Positions 22,059 to 32,087 of a stretch of 64,000 bases of DNA are shown here, piece after piece. A program made the position numbers and the translations under genes. The stretch lies in contig NW_024465885.1 of assembly GCF_017591425.1 (NCBI RefSeq), forward strand, positions 41,411,001 to 41,475,000, read 5' to 3'. This DNA comes from Ochotona curzoniae. Lineage: Eukaryota > Chordata > Mammalia > Lagomorpha > Ochotonidae. The notes beneath the pieces are model-generated. The model saw nothing but the letters and a program-made list of their open reading frames with translations, was not told the origin of the DNA and made no database searches. Position 1 is the first letter of the stretch. Each line of letters begins with the position of its first letter.

Positions 22059-22539
22059 AATGTAACTATCCTCAATTTCTTTTGTATGTGGGTTTTCTTA
22101 TAAACTAAATATGATTTGGGGCAGCTTGACAATCTTTTAACTGTATATATAGAATAATTATATTCCATATAACTATTCATGTGATTGAATTCAATTGAGA
22201 TGTGTATTTTCACTTTCTTGCATATTATGTGGTTTTAATATTTTCTAATTTAGCTCATGATTTTTATCATAAACTATAGTTTATATGTTAATCTAGAGAT
22301 TGTAATACTCAAAACTAATATTCAACTGACTCTCACATGTAACAATTCACAAACTTATCTCAGTCACCTAAAATTATATTTACCTATACTAGTCCATCCA
22401 TGTTTATTTCAGCTGTCATACATACCCGTATTTTGAAAACATATTCCAAATTTCCCATCCAGTAAACTAGCTTTTGCTTTCTACACATGTAGACTTGAAA
22501 TAAATTAAAAAAAGAATCTATTCTGCTTGTCTAAATGTT
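22059..22539. other. Unannotated AT-rich sequence
   Basis: Nothing recognised. Confidence 0.5.
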
Positions 22540-23350
22540 TATGTTTCTGTTGCAGTGCCTTCATTTCAGAAGTTCCGAATTTACTTTCATACCACTTTCT
22601 TTTGAACTGAAAGAATTTTCTTTACTATTTCTTTTAGAAAAGATTTCATAGACCTTTTTCATTTAAGTTTTTCTCTTAAAATTTCCTTTGCCTGATAAAA
22701 AATCTATTTCAATTCACTCTTGCTTCTAGAGTGGGGTATAGATTATTGAGTCTTGTCCCACCAACACTTTGGATATGCCTTCCATTGTTTGTTGAACTCT
22801 ACTTTGTGAAAGAGTTATTTATTTGCTTAAAGGCAGATTTTCAGAGGCACAGAGAGCAAAAGCAAGTGAGTGAGAAAATCTTCTATCTACTTTTTCACTC
22901 CCCAAGTAGCCACAGTACCTTGAGGTAGAATGGGCTATTGCAACATCTTGGAAATATATCATGGTTTTCCATGTGGGCGGAGGGACCCATGCACCTGGGC
23001 CATCATTTGCCAGATTGTAAATGGAGCAATTTGGACTACAAATAGTGCTTATATGGGACAGGAATCCTAGGCAGAATTGAATTGCATGTAACACACACTG
23101 GCGCTTGGTCTCTAATTTTGATCGTGAGATACTCACAGTAATTAGTTATTTGCTATCATCATTTTTAGCTACTATCAACAGCTATTTAATTTCTCTGATT
23201 GTCAGAAATTTTAAGTTACATTCTGTGCACAGCTGATTTTTTTTCTATTTGAATTAATTTCTTCTTTCATCTATAAATCAGTGACTTTTACAAACATCAT
23301 GGTATTTTAACCATTATTTATCTACATATTTTCTCTTGTGATTCATTTTG
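22540..23350 (-). mobile_element. Possible ancient L1, interrupted by a SINE
   Basis: Phrases such as GAACTGAAAGAATTTTCTTT and TTGGATATGCCTTCCATTG resemble the reversed 3' part of old mammalian L1s. The copy is heavily diverged and split by the SINE at 22815-23112. Confidence 0.4.
22815..23112 (-). mobile_element. Old C-type SINE
   Basis: Reversed body from GTTATTTATTTGCTTAAAGG through ACTCCCCAAGTAGCCACAG; the head end is worn. Confidence 0.7.
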
Positions 23351-23704
23351 TACTTTTTTGGGCATTCAAATGTCATCAGCATTGGATTCTTGAAGTTTTA
23401 CGAGTTTACTATCCACACTTTAAAATCTCCAGAAAAGCAAGAATATGGTGTATCATCAAATAGTTCTAAACTTGAACACCTGACGGATGTTAGAGAGGAT
23501 GTTGCTTTTACAACATCGCTGACTAACATTTTAGCGTAAAAATCTGGTGGTTGGGGACAAGGTCAGATTTCTCTAATTCTTGTTCTGAGCAGACATAGCA
23601 GATATGTCTTGCTTAAAGATGCTCAACATGAAAATTAGAAGTAAAGAAGGAAGTATAGATTGATTCAGTTGTGATAGCTGCATGAACATTTAACTTCCTA
23701 ACAG
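23351..23704. other. Unannotated sequence
   Basis: No feature recognised. Confidence 0.5.
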
Positions 23705-24015
23705 CTTGAGGTCCTCACCTTGCACACGCCAGGATCCCATATGGGCGCCGGTTTTAATCCTGGCGGCCCCACCTCCCATCCAGCTCCCTGCTTGTGGCCT
23801 GGGAAAGCAGTCAAGGACAGTCCAAAAGCTTGGGACCCTGCACCCACGTGGGAGACCTGGAAGAGGCTCCAGGCTCCTGGCTTTGGATCGGCTCAGCTCT
23901 GGCCATTGCAGCCACATGGGGAGTGAACCATCAGACGGAAGATCTTCCTTTCTGACTCTTCGCCAATCTGTGTATCTGCCTTTCCAATAAAAACAAGGAA
24001 AAAATCTTTTTAAAA
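23705..24015 (+). mobile_element. C-type SINE lacking the first bases
   Basis: Starts at GAGGTCCTCACCTTGCACAC, then the full body and tail CCAATAAAAACAAGGAAAAA. Close to the copy at 7405. Confidence 0.92.
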
Positions 24016-24375
24016 AATGAATTTGAAGCATATAGTGTTTTCAGATCATCACTAAACAAATTGAAATATATTACCTCTTAAATTTCCTAAATGTCTCATC
24101 TTAATATCTCTGGCTATTAATTTACCACAAGGCAAATTCAAAAAAAAAAACAGGGTTGCAATTATTCTATTGTAACAAATCAAAAATTTCAAGGAGTAAA
24201 ACGTTTACTTAATTTATATCTATTGATAGAATCCTTTGCAAAAAGGACAAAATGAAATTATGGTACACTAAAAGAAGGTACTGTTCAAAAAGGAAAGCAT
24301 TCAACCTGAAAAAATTGATAAATACTGAACTTCAAATGAAAATAAAGCCAACTCTGTTATTCCAAATTGAAACAG
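24016..24375. other. Unannotated sequence
   Basis: No feature recognised between the SINE and the 3' end of KRTAP6 copy 4. Confidence 0.5.
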
Positions 24376-24381
24376 TTTATT
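24376..24381 (-). terminator. Poly(A) signal of KRTAP6 copy 4
   Basis: TTTATT on + gives AATAAA, 294 bases after the stop. Confidence 0.7.
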
Positions 24382-24674
24382 CAAAAATTGGAAAAAGAAT
24401 TCATCATAAAAAACAAAATAAGGCCTCTATGACATTGTCATTCTGAAGAGAAACCACAGAGGAATGCATAGAATTCATTTCAAATTTTGTTAACTTTTAG
24501 GAGTTAAATACAGCTTAAGAAATTGTAGCACCGCAAAGTGCACTGAATCTCAGGAAGACTAGAAAACAAAGAGATAACATAGTCAAACAAGTGTGGAATT
24601 TCCAATACGTAAGATTCAGAACTGATGAATGTCAATGTCAAAGGTATGGAGGGCAGTAGTCTCCTTTGTGGTCT

Positions 24675-24932
24675 TCAGTAGTAGTAGCCAAATCCAGAGC
24701 CATAGCCAGAACCAAAGCCATAGCCACAGCCACAGAGGGAGCGTGAGCCATAGCCATAGCCACAGCCATAGCCACAGCCCAGTCTGCGGATGCCACAGCC
24801 ATAGTAGGAGCCATAGCCACAGCCCAGGCCTCCATAGCCACAGCCCAGGCCTCCATAGCCATAGCCCAGGCCTCCATAGCCACAGCATCCATAGCCACGG
24901 CCGCCATAGTAGTTTCCGTAGTAGCCACACAT
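24675..24932 (-). CDS. KRTAP6: KRTAP6 copy 4
   Basis: 85 residues, intact, on the - strand. Units are [21 protein letters not shown] as in copy 3. Near the C-terminus it has [14 protein letters not shown], with Phe where most copies have Tyr; copy 6 shares this. The Arg-Arg-Leu codons are of the AGA CTG type. The start of its 3' UTR resembles copy 8 (CCTCCATACCTTTGACATTG versus CCTCCACACCTGTGACATTG) and is then unlike any other copy. Its neighbour copy 3 faces it, 4.2 kb away. Confidence 0.93.
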   Translation of the reverse strand: MCGYYGNYYGGRGYGCCGYGGLGYGYGGLGCGYGGLGCGYGSYYGCGIRRLGCGYGCGYGYGSRSLCGCGYGFGSGYGSGFGYYY

Positions 24933-25020
24933 GGTGTTGGGTGTTGAGGTTGTCCTTGGGTGGAGGAGCAGGAGGAGGAGTGTAGGTGACTTGAGTCTGC
25001 ACAATGCTGCTTGCAGGAGG

Positions 25021-25075
25021 CCTTTTATAGGTCCTCATTGTGGGTGTGACCCAGCAGAGGTGCTGCTGTGATTGG
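25021..25075 (-). promoter_or_regulatory. CCAAT and TATA boxes of KRTAP6 copy 4
   Basis: TATAAAAGG (25021-25029) and CCAAT (25071-25075) on the - strand, standard spacing. Confidence 0.87.
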
Positions 25076-25080
25076 CTCAT

Positions 25081-25934
25081 TTTGTGAGTTATCTAGTTAA
25101 TTTGCTTGTTTTCAGTCATGAGAGCAAACCTCAGACATATTTTGCTGCTTATGCTTCTCGCATTGTTTGATTTGTCTGCCGTGAATCTTAGTCAATTAAA
25201 GGCTTATGAGGAGACACTTTGTTGTGTTTTGACAGTCCTGATTCTAAATGATGTTCCTTTCAGCCTCTTATTTCAACCATCTTTTGTGTAAAGAAATAAT
25301 TCTTCATTTACTTAATTTTGAATCCAGTTATTTAATATTTTTAAAATGTGAGCATGGAATTTTTGTCTTAACTAAGTTTTTCTTCTTTCTCAATGCAATT
25401 TGTTGTTATTATTGTTGTTGTTATTACTATTATTTAATTTCTGGTATTTACCTGTTTTTCTAAACTGAAATCAAATAAATATTTCATCACAATGCTGTTG
25501 TTATTGATTCAACTAAATGATAGTTTCAGCAAATCAACTCTTTATAAACAACTTCATTGTTTATTTCTATCTATTGTGATTGTCACTTTTGTTCAATATC
25601 CATTGAAATACTAATAATCTGATTTTATCCCTGGTATCCAAATCTATCATTATCTCTTTTCCTCCAAAGCTAAGGTTTAGTGCTTCATTAGCATTTGCTT
25701 ACATAAATAGTGTTTGAAATAATTATCTGATGAATTTGGTAGCATGAGTTAGTGTGCATTTATCAACATGTTTATTTGAACCTGTTTATCAAAATCATTT
25801 ATCCTCATTGTGGCCAGACATGTTGAGTTCTCTTGAATAACTATGGGATTGTTACTGTCTCAGTCGTTCAACATGAACGTTTTTCCTATTAGAAGTATAA
25901 AAAGCAAGAATGTTTCCATATTTTTTTTAGAAAA
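25081..25934. other. Unannotated sequence upstream of copy 4
   Basis: The first 60 bases are shared with the flank of copy 5; beyond that nothing is recognised. Confidence 0.5.
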
Positions 25935-26199
25935 TGTAATTTTGAGGCCAACATTGTGTTTTATCAGGTAAAACCAACACCTGTGATGCTGACATCCCGT
26001 ATGGACATTTTCCAGTGGCTTCCCTTCCGATCTGGCTCCTAGCTTATGGCCTAGGAAAAACACTAGGAGATGGATGAAGTGATAGGCCTCTGTCAACTGA
26101 CTAGAACTGAAAGAAACTACTGGCTTTGGTCTGGTCCTTATGACCATCTATGAATGAACTAGTAAATGGAAGGCTGTTGTTTTGTCTTGTTTTGTTTTG
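25935..26199 (+). mobile_element. Old C-type SINE, interrupted
   Basis: Head and body traces (GACATCCCGTATGGACATTTTCC, CTTATGGCCTAGGAAAAACA). The CT-rich tail reappears at 26508-26545 after a younger SINE. Confidence 0.6.
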
Positions 26200-26507
26200 T
26201 TTAATATTTATTTATTTTTATTGTGAAGGCTGATTTATAGATAGAAGGAGAAAAAGAGAGGAAGATCTTCCATCCACTGGTTTATTCCCCAAATGACTGA
26301 CGTCAGGAACCAGGAGCTTCTTTTTGGTCCCCTATGTGGACACAGGGTCCCAAGGATTTGGGCTATCCTAAATTGCTATCCCAGGCTACAAGCAGGGAAC
26401 TGGATGGGAAGCAGGGCAGCATGAATTCAAATCAATGACCATATGGGTCGTTGGTGCTTTCAGAGCAGAGGATTAGCCAATCGAGACATTGTGCCAGAAC
26501 AAAAAAA
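26200..26507 (-). mobile_element. C-type SINE nested in an older SINE
   Basis: Reversed body from TTTAATATTTATTTATTTTT to GACATTGTGCCAGAAC, placed inside the copy starting at 25935. Confidence 0.82.
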
Positions 26508-26564
26508 TTTTTCTCTCCTCTCTCTCTCTTTTCCTCTCTTTGTGTAAACTAAAATATACCCAAC

Positions 26565-26820
26565 GTGAGAGGCATCTGGACTAGCAATTTAGTTGCTGGT
26601 TAGGATGTCACACTGAAGTGCCTTGGGTTTGTGGCTCAGATTTATTCTTCCAGCTTCTTTGAATACAGATCCCATGACTCAACATTATTGGCTCGAGTAA
26701 TTGAATCCCTGCCACTCATGTGGGTCATCTCAATTGACTCTGTGCTCAAGGATTTTGCTCTTTCGCCACTGTGGGCATTGGGGGAATTAATCTACACATG
26801 TGACTTTGAAAAAAATTTTT
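26565..26820 (+). mobile_element. Old C-type SINE
   Basis: Very diverged: GGTTAGGATGTCACACTGAA and CTTCCAGCTTCTTTGAATAC are the readable parts. Confidence 0.5.
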
Positions 26821-27362
26821 AATGAAACAGGAAAAATTTCTGACTTATCAAACCAAACTTGTTACTTACTCAGTGCATTCTTTTGTATGTTATTTTATTG
26901 TGTTCACTGATAAATTCATTACACATGACTTTATTCATATGTATGAATAAAGTCAATATATACATGACTTTATTCACTATTAACTTGATTGCATTATTAA
27001 AATTAGGAAATACTTTAAGAATATTATTTAAATACTCACCATGCAGGAAAAATTACTGATTTCAACTCATAACAGTGCAGTCAACTAAGCAGTAACTCAG
27101 AATAAATTTTCAGTAAAACTTTAAATAGTGCGATGATCAATATCCATTAGACTATCCGAGCACTGCAACAGCACCTGAAATTGACATAACTGAACTGAAT
27201 CAATTAAACCAGATGTAGTTAGCTTTTATATATTTGATTGAAATACTTACAAAATATTTGTGTATGTGTGTGACAGCATTTCAAAGTCCCTAATAACAGT
27301 TAGCAAATCATTTATACACAGAGTTTAATATTTCCTAAAGTTCTGTTTTTTTTCTTTCCAGC
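26821..27362. other. Unannotated AT-rich sequence
   Basis: Contains a short direct repeat, ACATGACTTTATTCA at 26923 and 26962, and nothing else I can name. Confidence 0.5.
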
Positions 27363-27680
27363 AAAGAATTTATTTATTTTTTATTGGAAAGTTAGATTTA
27401 CAGAGAAAATGAGAGACAAAGATCTGTCCATTGGTTCACTCCCCAAGTGGCCACAACTCCCACAGCCGAGCTGATCCAAATCCAGCAGCCAGAAGCCTCC
27501 TCCGGATCTCCCATGTGGGTGCAGGGCCCCAAGGGATTGGGCCATTCTCTACTGCTTTCCTAGGATACAAATAAGGAGCTGGATGGAAAGTGGAGCAGCC
27601 AGGATTCAAACTGACTCATATGGAGTCCCAACTCATGCAGGATAATGATTTAGCCACTAGGCTATCATGCCAGGCTCTGT
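27363..27680 (-). mobile_element. C-type SINE
   Basis: Reversed body from AATTTATTTATTTTTTATTGG to TTAGCCACTAGGCTATCATG. Confidence 0.85.
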
Positions 27681-27849
27681 TGGATGGTATTTTAACAACT
27701 GAACTAAATATGAGAAATAAGTGTTGAGGTCAGGCTATAAGAATTATAATCACCAACAGTTTGGACTTGTGAATTTACCTACAAAGCAGGTTTTATGTCC
27801 AGTCACAGTGTCTTAACAAGAATGCCAAAGTATTTTGAAAGGGCTCACA

Positions 27850-28082
27850 ATTGTGGCAAGGGGATAAAGTTGATGCCTGTGACACCTGCATCCCATATGG
27901 ATGATGGTTTGGGTACTCCAGCTTCCTGCTAATGCACGTGGGAGATCATCAGAACATTAATTAAGTGTTGGGGCTCCTGAAGCCAAAAAGAAATTCAGAA
28001 GAAACACCAACATCAGGCTGGACTCAAATTCTCCCTTTTGAGCATTCGGGGCATGGAGAAGCTGATGGAAACCTCTCTCTCT

Positions 28083-28125
<43 letters not shown>

Positions 28126-28165
28126 TCCCTCCCTCTGTCTATCTCTTTTAAGCAAATAAAGAAAA
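27850..28165 (+). mobile_element. Old C-type SINE with expanded CT run
   Basis: Includes CACCTGCATCCCATATGGAT and a pure (TC)n run at 28073-28140 that has grown from the SINE's own pyrimidine segment. Confidence 0.65.
28073..28140. repeat. (TC)n microsatellite
   Basis: About 25 TC units, ending in CCTTCCCTCCCTCTG. Confidence 0.92.
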
Positions 28166-28429
28166 TACTGTAAAATCCATTTCATGAGATGCAGAAGCAC
28201 AAATTTCCACTTAATATTAAAGACAATTCTAAGGTGCAAAAATAAAGTTAATGAGGAAACAAACGCTTCAATCTAGCCAACTTCTAATGCTGTGTATTTT
28301 TTCCACTGGAGTCAGAGTTTTACTTCTATGTGCCAATTAAGAAGAATCAAACTTTCAGACTGCCTTTAGTTTAACACTGAAATAAAATTCTCTCAGGTGG
28401 TAGAAGTACTGTTACCTGTTTGTTTATTT
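28166..28429. other. Unannotated sequence
   Basis: Nothing recognised. Confidence 0.45.
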
Positions 28430-28488
28430 GTTGTTTTAGATTTATTTACATATTTGGAAAAATCACAGAGTGAGAAAGACTCTCTCTG

Positions 28489-28536
<48 letters not shown>

Positions 28537-28795
28537 TTTCAATTCACTGATAACTCCCCAAATGGCCACAATGGCCAGAGTTGAGCTGGTCCTAAGCTGA
28601 GAGCTAGGAGCTTCTCTCCAAGTCTCCTATATGGGTAAACAGGGCCAAGGTCTTGTGCCATTGTCATCTTTCTTCCAAGATCATTAGCAGGGAACTGGAT
28701 AGGAAGCGGAACTGCTAGGACTTCAGGGGATGCCCATGTGGAATATTGGTGCCGAAGGTGAAGAATTAGCCAGTTATTGCCTCCATCCCAGCCCC
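28430..28795 (-). mobile_element. Old C-type SINE with (CA)n
   Basis: Reversed body with a (CA)n run at 28500-28533 inside, and the end TTGCCTCCATCCCAGCCCC. Confidence 0.7.
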
Positions 28796-28811
28796 AATGA
28801 CATTAACTCTT

Positions 28812-28959
28812 TTTTTTTTTTTTTTTTTGGTGGCTGGTTAGTATCCTTTATTCTTTTTTTTTTTTTTATTGTTGCTTACATTGTATTATGTAGTACAGTT
28901 TTATAGGCGCTGGGGATTACCCCCACCCCTCCTATACCCCTCCCCCCATGGTGGATTCC
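28812..28959 (-). mobile_element. L1 3' end with a short 3' transduction
   Basis: On the - strand about 105 bases of L1 3' end (ACCATGGGGGGAGGGGTATA ... AATACAATGTAAGC) run into an A-rich tail. Then come 25 unique bases beginning GAATAAAGGATACTAACC, which contain an AATAAA, and then a second run of about 20 A. TAACTCTT at 28804-28811 and 28960-28967 is the likely target-site duplication. Confidence 0.75.
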
Positions 28960-28967
28960 TAACTCTT

Positions 28968-29761
28968 AAAAACAAATATTCAAAACATAATAGGGCAAAT
29001 TAAATGGAGGGAGACAAGAATCATTCTGACTTCTCCCTTTCTTGGAGAGGGCCGATACAAGACACTTACTTTGTAAATACACCCAACCCAAAGCCTAGAA
29101 ATAGGCACCACATATGGCTATCCCTGCCCTCATGGGACTCAGGAAGCTTGTGGTTTTGATGCAAATGACCCTATAGTAAATACTGTCACCAGGGAATGCC
29201 TACCACAACTGACAAATGGTACTGTTTGATGAAACAGTTACCCAGTGTAAGACACATCATCATCACCGTAAAACAAAGTAGAAACTTATAGACTGCAAAC
29301 ATTGCTATCTTAATTTTGTAAATCAACTATTTAATTGATATGCTCAGGTAGAAATAATATATGAAGAGATTCCATAAGAAGGCAACACTCTCATAAGGAC
29401 ATAGGAAAGGACAAAAATGATGCATTCTGAATAATAAATAAAAGAATATCTAGATGGTTTCATCAGGCTAAATAAATATTAGATAAACAGAGATACATCT
29501 ACATCGTAAACAACAAAATATACCCTGTAAAGCAATTATCATGATTTCCCAAGAAAGAAATCAGAGTATATGGCTCGAATATGCTTCATTGTCAAGAGTT
29601 CAATCCAGGAAAGCAAAATTAGTTTAATCAACTGCAAAGGTAGTGGAAATTCAATAAGTACAAATCAGATATTAGTGATATGAAGACAAAACTGAGATGA
29701 TGTTGAGAAGTAGAAACTGAGAGGGTCAGAGGCATAAAGCCAAAAGTCGCTCTTAGCATCC
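28968..29761. other. Unannotated sequence
   Basis: No gene or repeat recognised upstream of the KRTAP fragment. Confidence 0.5.
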
Positions 29762-29830
29762 TCAGTAGTACTAGCCAAATCCTGAGAGGTAGCCATAGCC
29801 ACAGTGATAGCCAAGGCCACAGTCCTCCAT
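29762..29830 (-). pseudogene. KRTAP fragment (high Gly-Tyr type)
   Basis: On the - strand it reads MEDCGLGYHCGYGYLSGFG, then TAG, TAC, TAC, TGA. The end corresponds to the GFGYYY terminus of KRTAP6 with the first Tyr codon turned into a stop. The N-terminal half is missing: beyond the ATG the sequence is unrelated, and a SINE (29865-30203) sits 34 bases upstream. It lies just downstream of KRTAP6 copy 5 and is probably the decayed tail of a further family member. Confidence 0.65.
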
Positions 29831-29864
29831 CAAAATTGGAACTGGCAACAACAAAAAAGATTTT

Positions 29865-30203
29865 TTTTTTTTTTTTTAAAGATTTATTTTTATTATTTTT
29901 TCATTGGAAAGGCGGATGTACAGAGAGAGGAGAGAGAGAGAGAGGAAGATCTTCCGTCCGATGATTCACTCCCCAAGTGAGCGCAACGGGCCGATACTAT
30001 GCCGATCCGAAGCCAGGAGCCTCTTCCGGGTCTCCCGCACGGGTGCAGGTTCCCAAAGCCTTGGGCCGTCCTCCACTGCCTTCCCAGGCCACAAGCAGGG
30101 AGCTGGAAGGGAAGCGGGGCTGCCGGGATTAGAACCGGCGCCCATATGGGATCCCGGGGTTGCAAGGCGAGGACTTAACCACTTGCGCCACCGCGCCGGG
30201 CCC
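29865..30203 (-). mobile_element. Young full-length C-type SINE
   Basis: Complete reversed copy ending CCACCGCGCCGGGCCC, with GAACCGGCGCCCATATGGGA. Flanked by an exact 15-base duplication AACAAAAAAGATTTT at 29850-29864 and 30204-30218. Confidence 0.95.
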
Positions 30204-30361
30204 AACAAAAAAGATTTTAAGTGTAAAAGCAAGTAGCTCCCTATGGAAGCAGATGGATTATTCCAGCATAAACTGAAAACAAAAATATCAGCATGAAACA
30301 CTGAAAATAAAATCACTGAAATTAAAAAAAAAAACACTAAGGTTGGTATTTCCGTTAAAAA

Positions 30362-30367
30362 TTTATT
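30362..30367 (-). terminator. Poly(A) signal of KRTAP6 copy 5
   Basis: TTTATT on + gives AATAAA, in a 3' UTR homologous to copies 6 and 7. Confidence 0.75.
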
Positions 30368-30674
30368 GGGTAAAGAGACAATATACATCAAATCAAGCAT
30401 ATACATATCAAAGATAGTTGACATGATATCATCATTGTGATCAAAGCAGAATGGAAATGGTTCATGTGATTTTGACGGCATGAAATTTTATTTCATCACA
30501 CTTCATGAAGAAAATGGAAATAAGGGGCATGTCAGGTTTTAGGGCAATGGAAGACCATACTAGACTTCCACTGTAGGATCATCTTCTTCTAGGTACAAAG
30601 CTGATGAAACATGGGATCAGACAGATGAATGTCAATGTCAGAGGAGTAGAGTTTGGGAATCTCCATTAGTGTCT

Positions 30675-30953
30675 TCAGTAATAGTAGCCAAAGCCAGATC
30701 CATACCCAGAACCATAGCCATAGCCACAGCCACAGAGGGAGCGTGAGCCATAGCCATAGCCACAGCCATAGCCACAGCCCAGTCTGCGGATGCCACAGCC
30801 ATAGTAGGAGCCATAGCCACAGCCCAGGCCTCCATAGCCATAGCCCAGGCCTCCATAGCCATAGCCCAGGCCTCCATAGCCATAGCCCAGGCCTCCATAG
30901 CCACAGCATCCATAGCCACGGCCGCCATAGTAGTTTCCGTAGTAGCCACACAT
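30675..30953 (-). CDS. KRTAP6: KRTAP6 copy 5, longest member
   Basis: 92 residues, intact. It has four 7-residue units (GGLGYGY three times, then GGLGCGY), the highest number in the window, consistent with unequal crossing-over or slippage in steps of 21 bases. It has the AGA CTG form of the Arg-Arg-Leu codons (as copies 2, 4, 7) but the GGC TTT form of the C-terminal Gly-Phe codons (as copies 1, 6), a mosaic. The 3' UTR groups with copies 6 and 7. The promoter is standard. Confidence 0.94.
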   Translation of the reverse strand: MCGYYGNYYGGRGYGCCGYGGLGYGYGGLGYGYGGLGYGYGGLGCGYGSYYGCGIRRLGCGYGCGYGYGSRSLCGCGYGYGSGYGSGFGYYY

Positions 30954-31041
30954 GGTGTTGGGTGTTGAGGTTGTCCTTGGGTGGAGGAGCAGGAGGAGGA
31001 GTGTAGGTGACTTGAGTCTGCACAATGCTGCTTGCAGGAGG

Positions 31042-31096
31042 CCTTTTATAGGTCCTCATTGTGGGTGTGACCCAGCAGAGGTGCTGCTGTGATTGG
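31042..31096 (-). promoter_or_regulatory. CCAAT and TATA boxes of KRTAP6 copy 5
   Basis: TATAAAAGG at 31042-31050 and CCAAT at 31092-31096 on the - strand. Confidence 0.87.
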
Positions 31097-31409
31097 CTCA
31101 TTTTGTGAGTTATCTAGTTAATTTGCTTGTTTTCAGTCATGAGAGCAAATCTCAGATATGCTATGAATGTGTTGTGTGCTGTCTGATTTTAGGCTTGTCT
31201 CCAATCTAGGCCTTCAGTGGGTGGAGATTCTTACACATAGATTCAGAATTGTACAATTCTTCAAATTAGATTTTCACCTAAACTATCTAAAACATTTTTA
31301 TGGAAACAAATAATACTTTTTTTTCATCATAATCATATTTCTCCTAGTTTCAGGAGTCTCTAAGAAAGTAATTCTTGTTGCTTTTATGGTTTTAAGATTT
31401 ATGTATTTT

Positions 31410-31767
31410 ATTTTTTAAAGTAATTTTCTTTCTTTTTTTTTTTTTTTTTTTTTTTTTGGAAAGTCAGATATACAGAGAGGAGGAGAGACAGTGAAAAAGA
31501 AAAGATCTCCCCTCCGATGATTCACTCTCCAAGTGACCACAACGGCCGGTGCTATGCCGATTCGAAGCCAGGAGCCAGGAACCGCCTCCAGGACTCCCAT
31601 GCGGGTGCAGGGTCCCAAGGCTTTGGACGATCCTCAACTGCATTCCCAGGCCACAAGCAGGGAGCTGGATGGGAAGTGGAGCCACCAAGTGTATAACCAG
31701 AGCCCATATGGGAACCCAGCATGTTCAAGGAGAGGACTTTAGCCACTAGGCCACGCCACCGGGCCCT
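31410..31767 (-). mobile_element. Young C-type SINE nested next to an older one
   Basis: Reversed copy with a long T run at its tail. An exact 15-base duplication AGATTTATGTATTTT at 31395-31409 and 31768-31782 shows it landed in the tail of the SINE at 31768-32087. Confidence 0.92.
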
Positions 31768-32087
31768 AGATTTATGTATTTTTATTGCAAAGTTAGATAT
31801 ACAGAGAGGAGGAGAGACAAAGAGGAAGATCTGTCTGATGATTCACTGCCTAAATGGCCACAAGTGCCAGAGCTATGCTGATCCAAAGCTGGAAGCTAGA
31901 ATCTTCCTCCAGGTCTCCCATGTGGTACAGGATGCCAAGCATTTGGGCTGTCTTCTACTAATTTCCCAGGCTACAAGCAGGGATCTGGATGGGAAGCAGG
32001 ATGGCTGGGCAGGAACCTGCACCCATATGGGATGCCGGTGCATGCAAATACAGGGTTTTAGCCACTAGGCCACCATACTGGGCCCTT
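31768..32087 (-). mobile_element. C-type SINE (target of the nested insertion)
   Basis: Reversed body from AGATTTATGTATTTTTATTGC to GCCACCATACTGGGCCC. Confidence 0.9.

Noticed and set aside
20179..24932. A simple perfect palindrome centred between copies 3 and 4
   Set aside because: The 3' UTRs of copies 3 and 4 and the 4.2 kb between them do not match in inverted orientation. The symmetry is of block order, not of continuous sequence.
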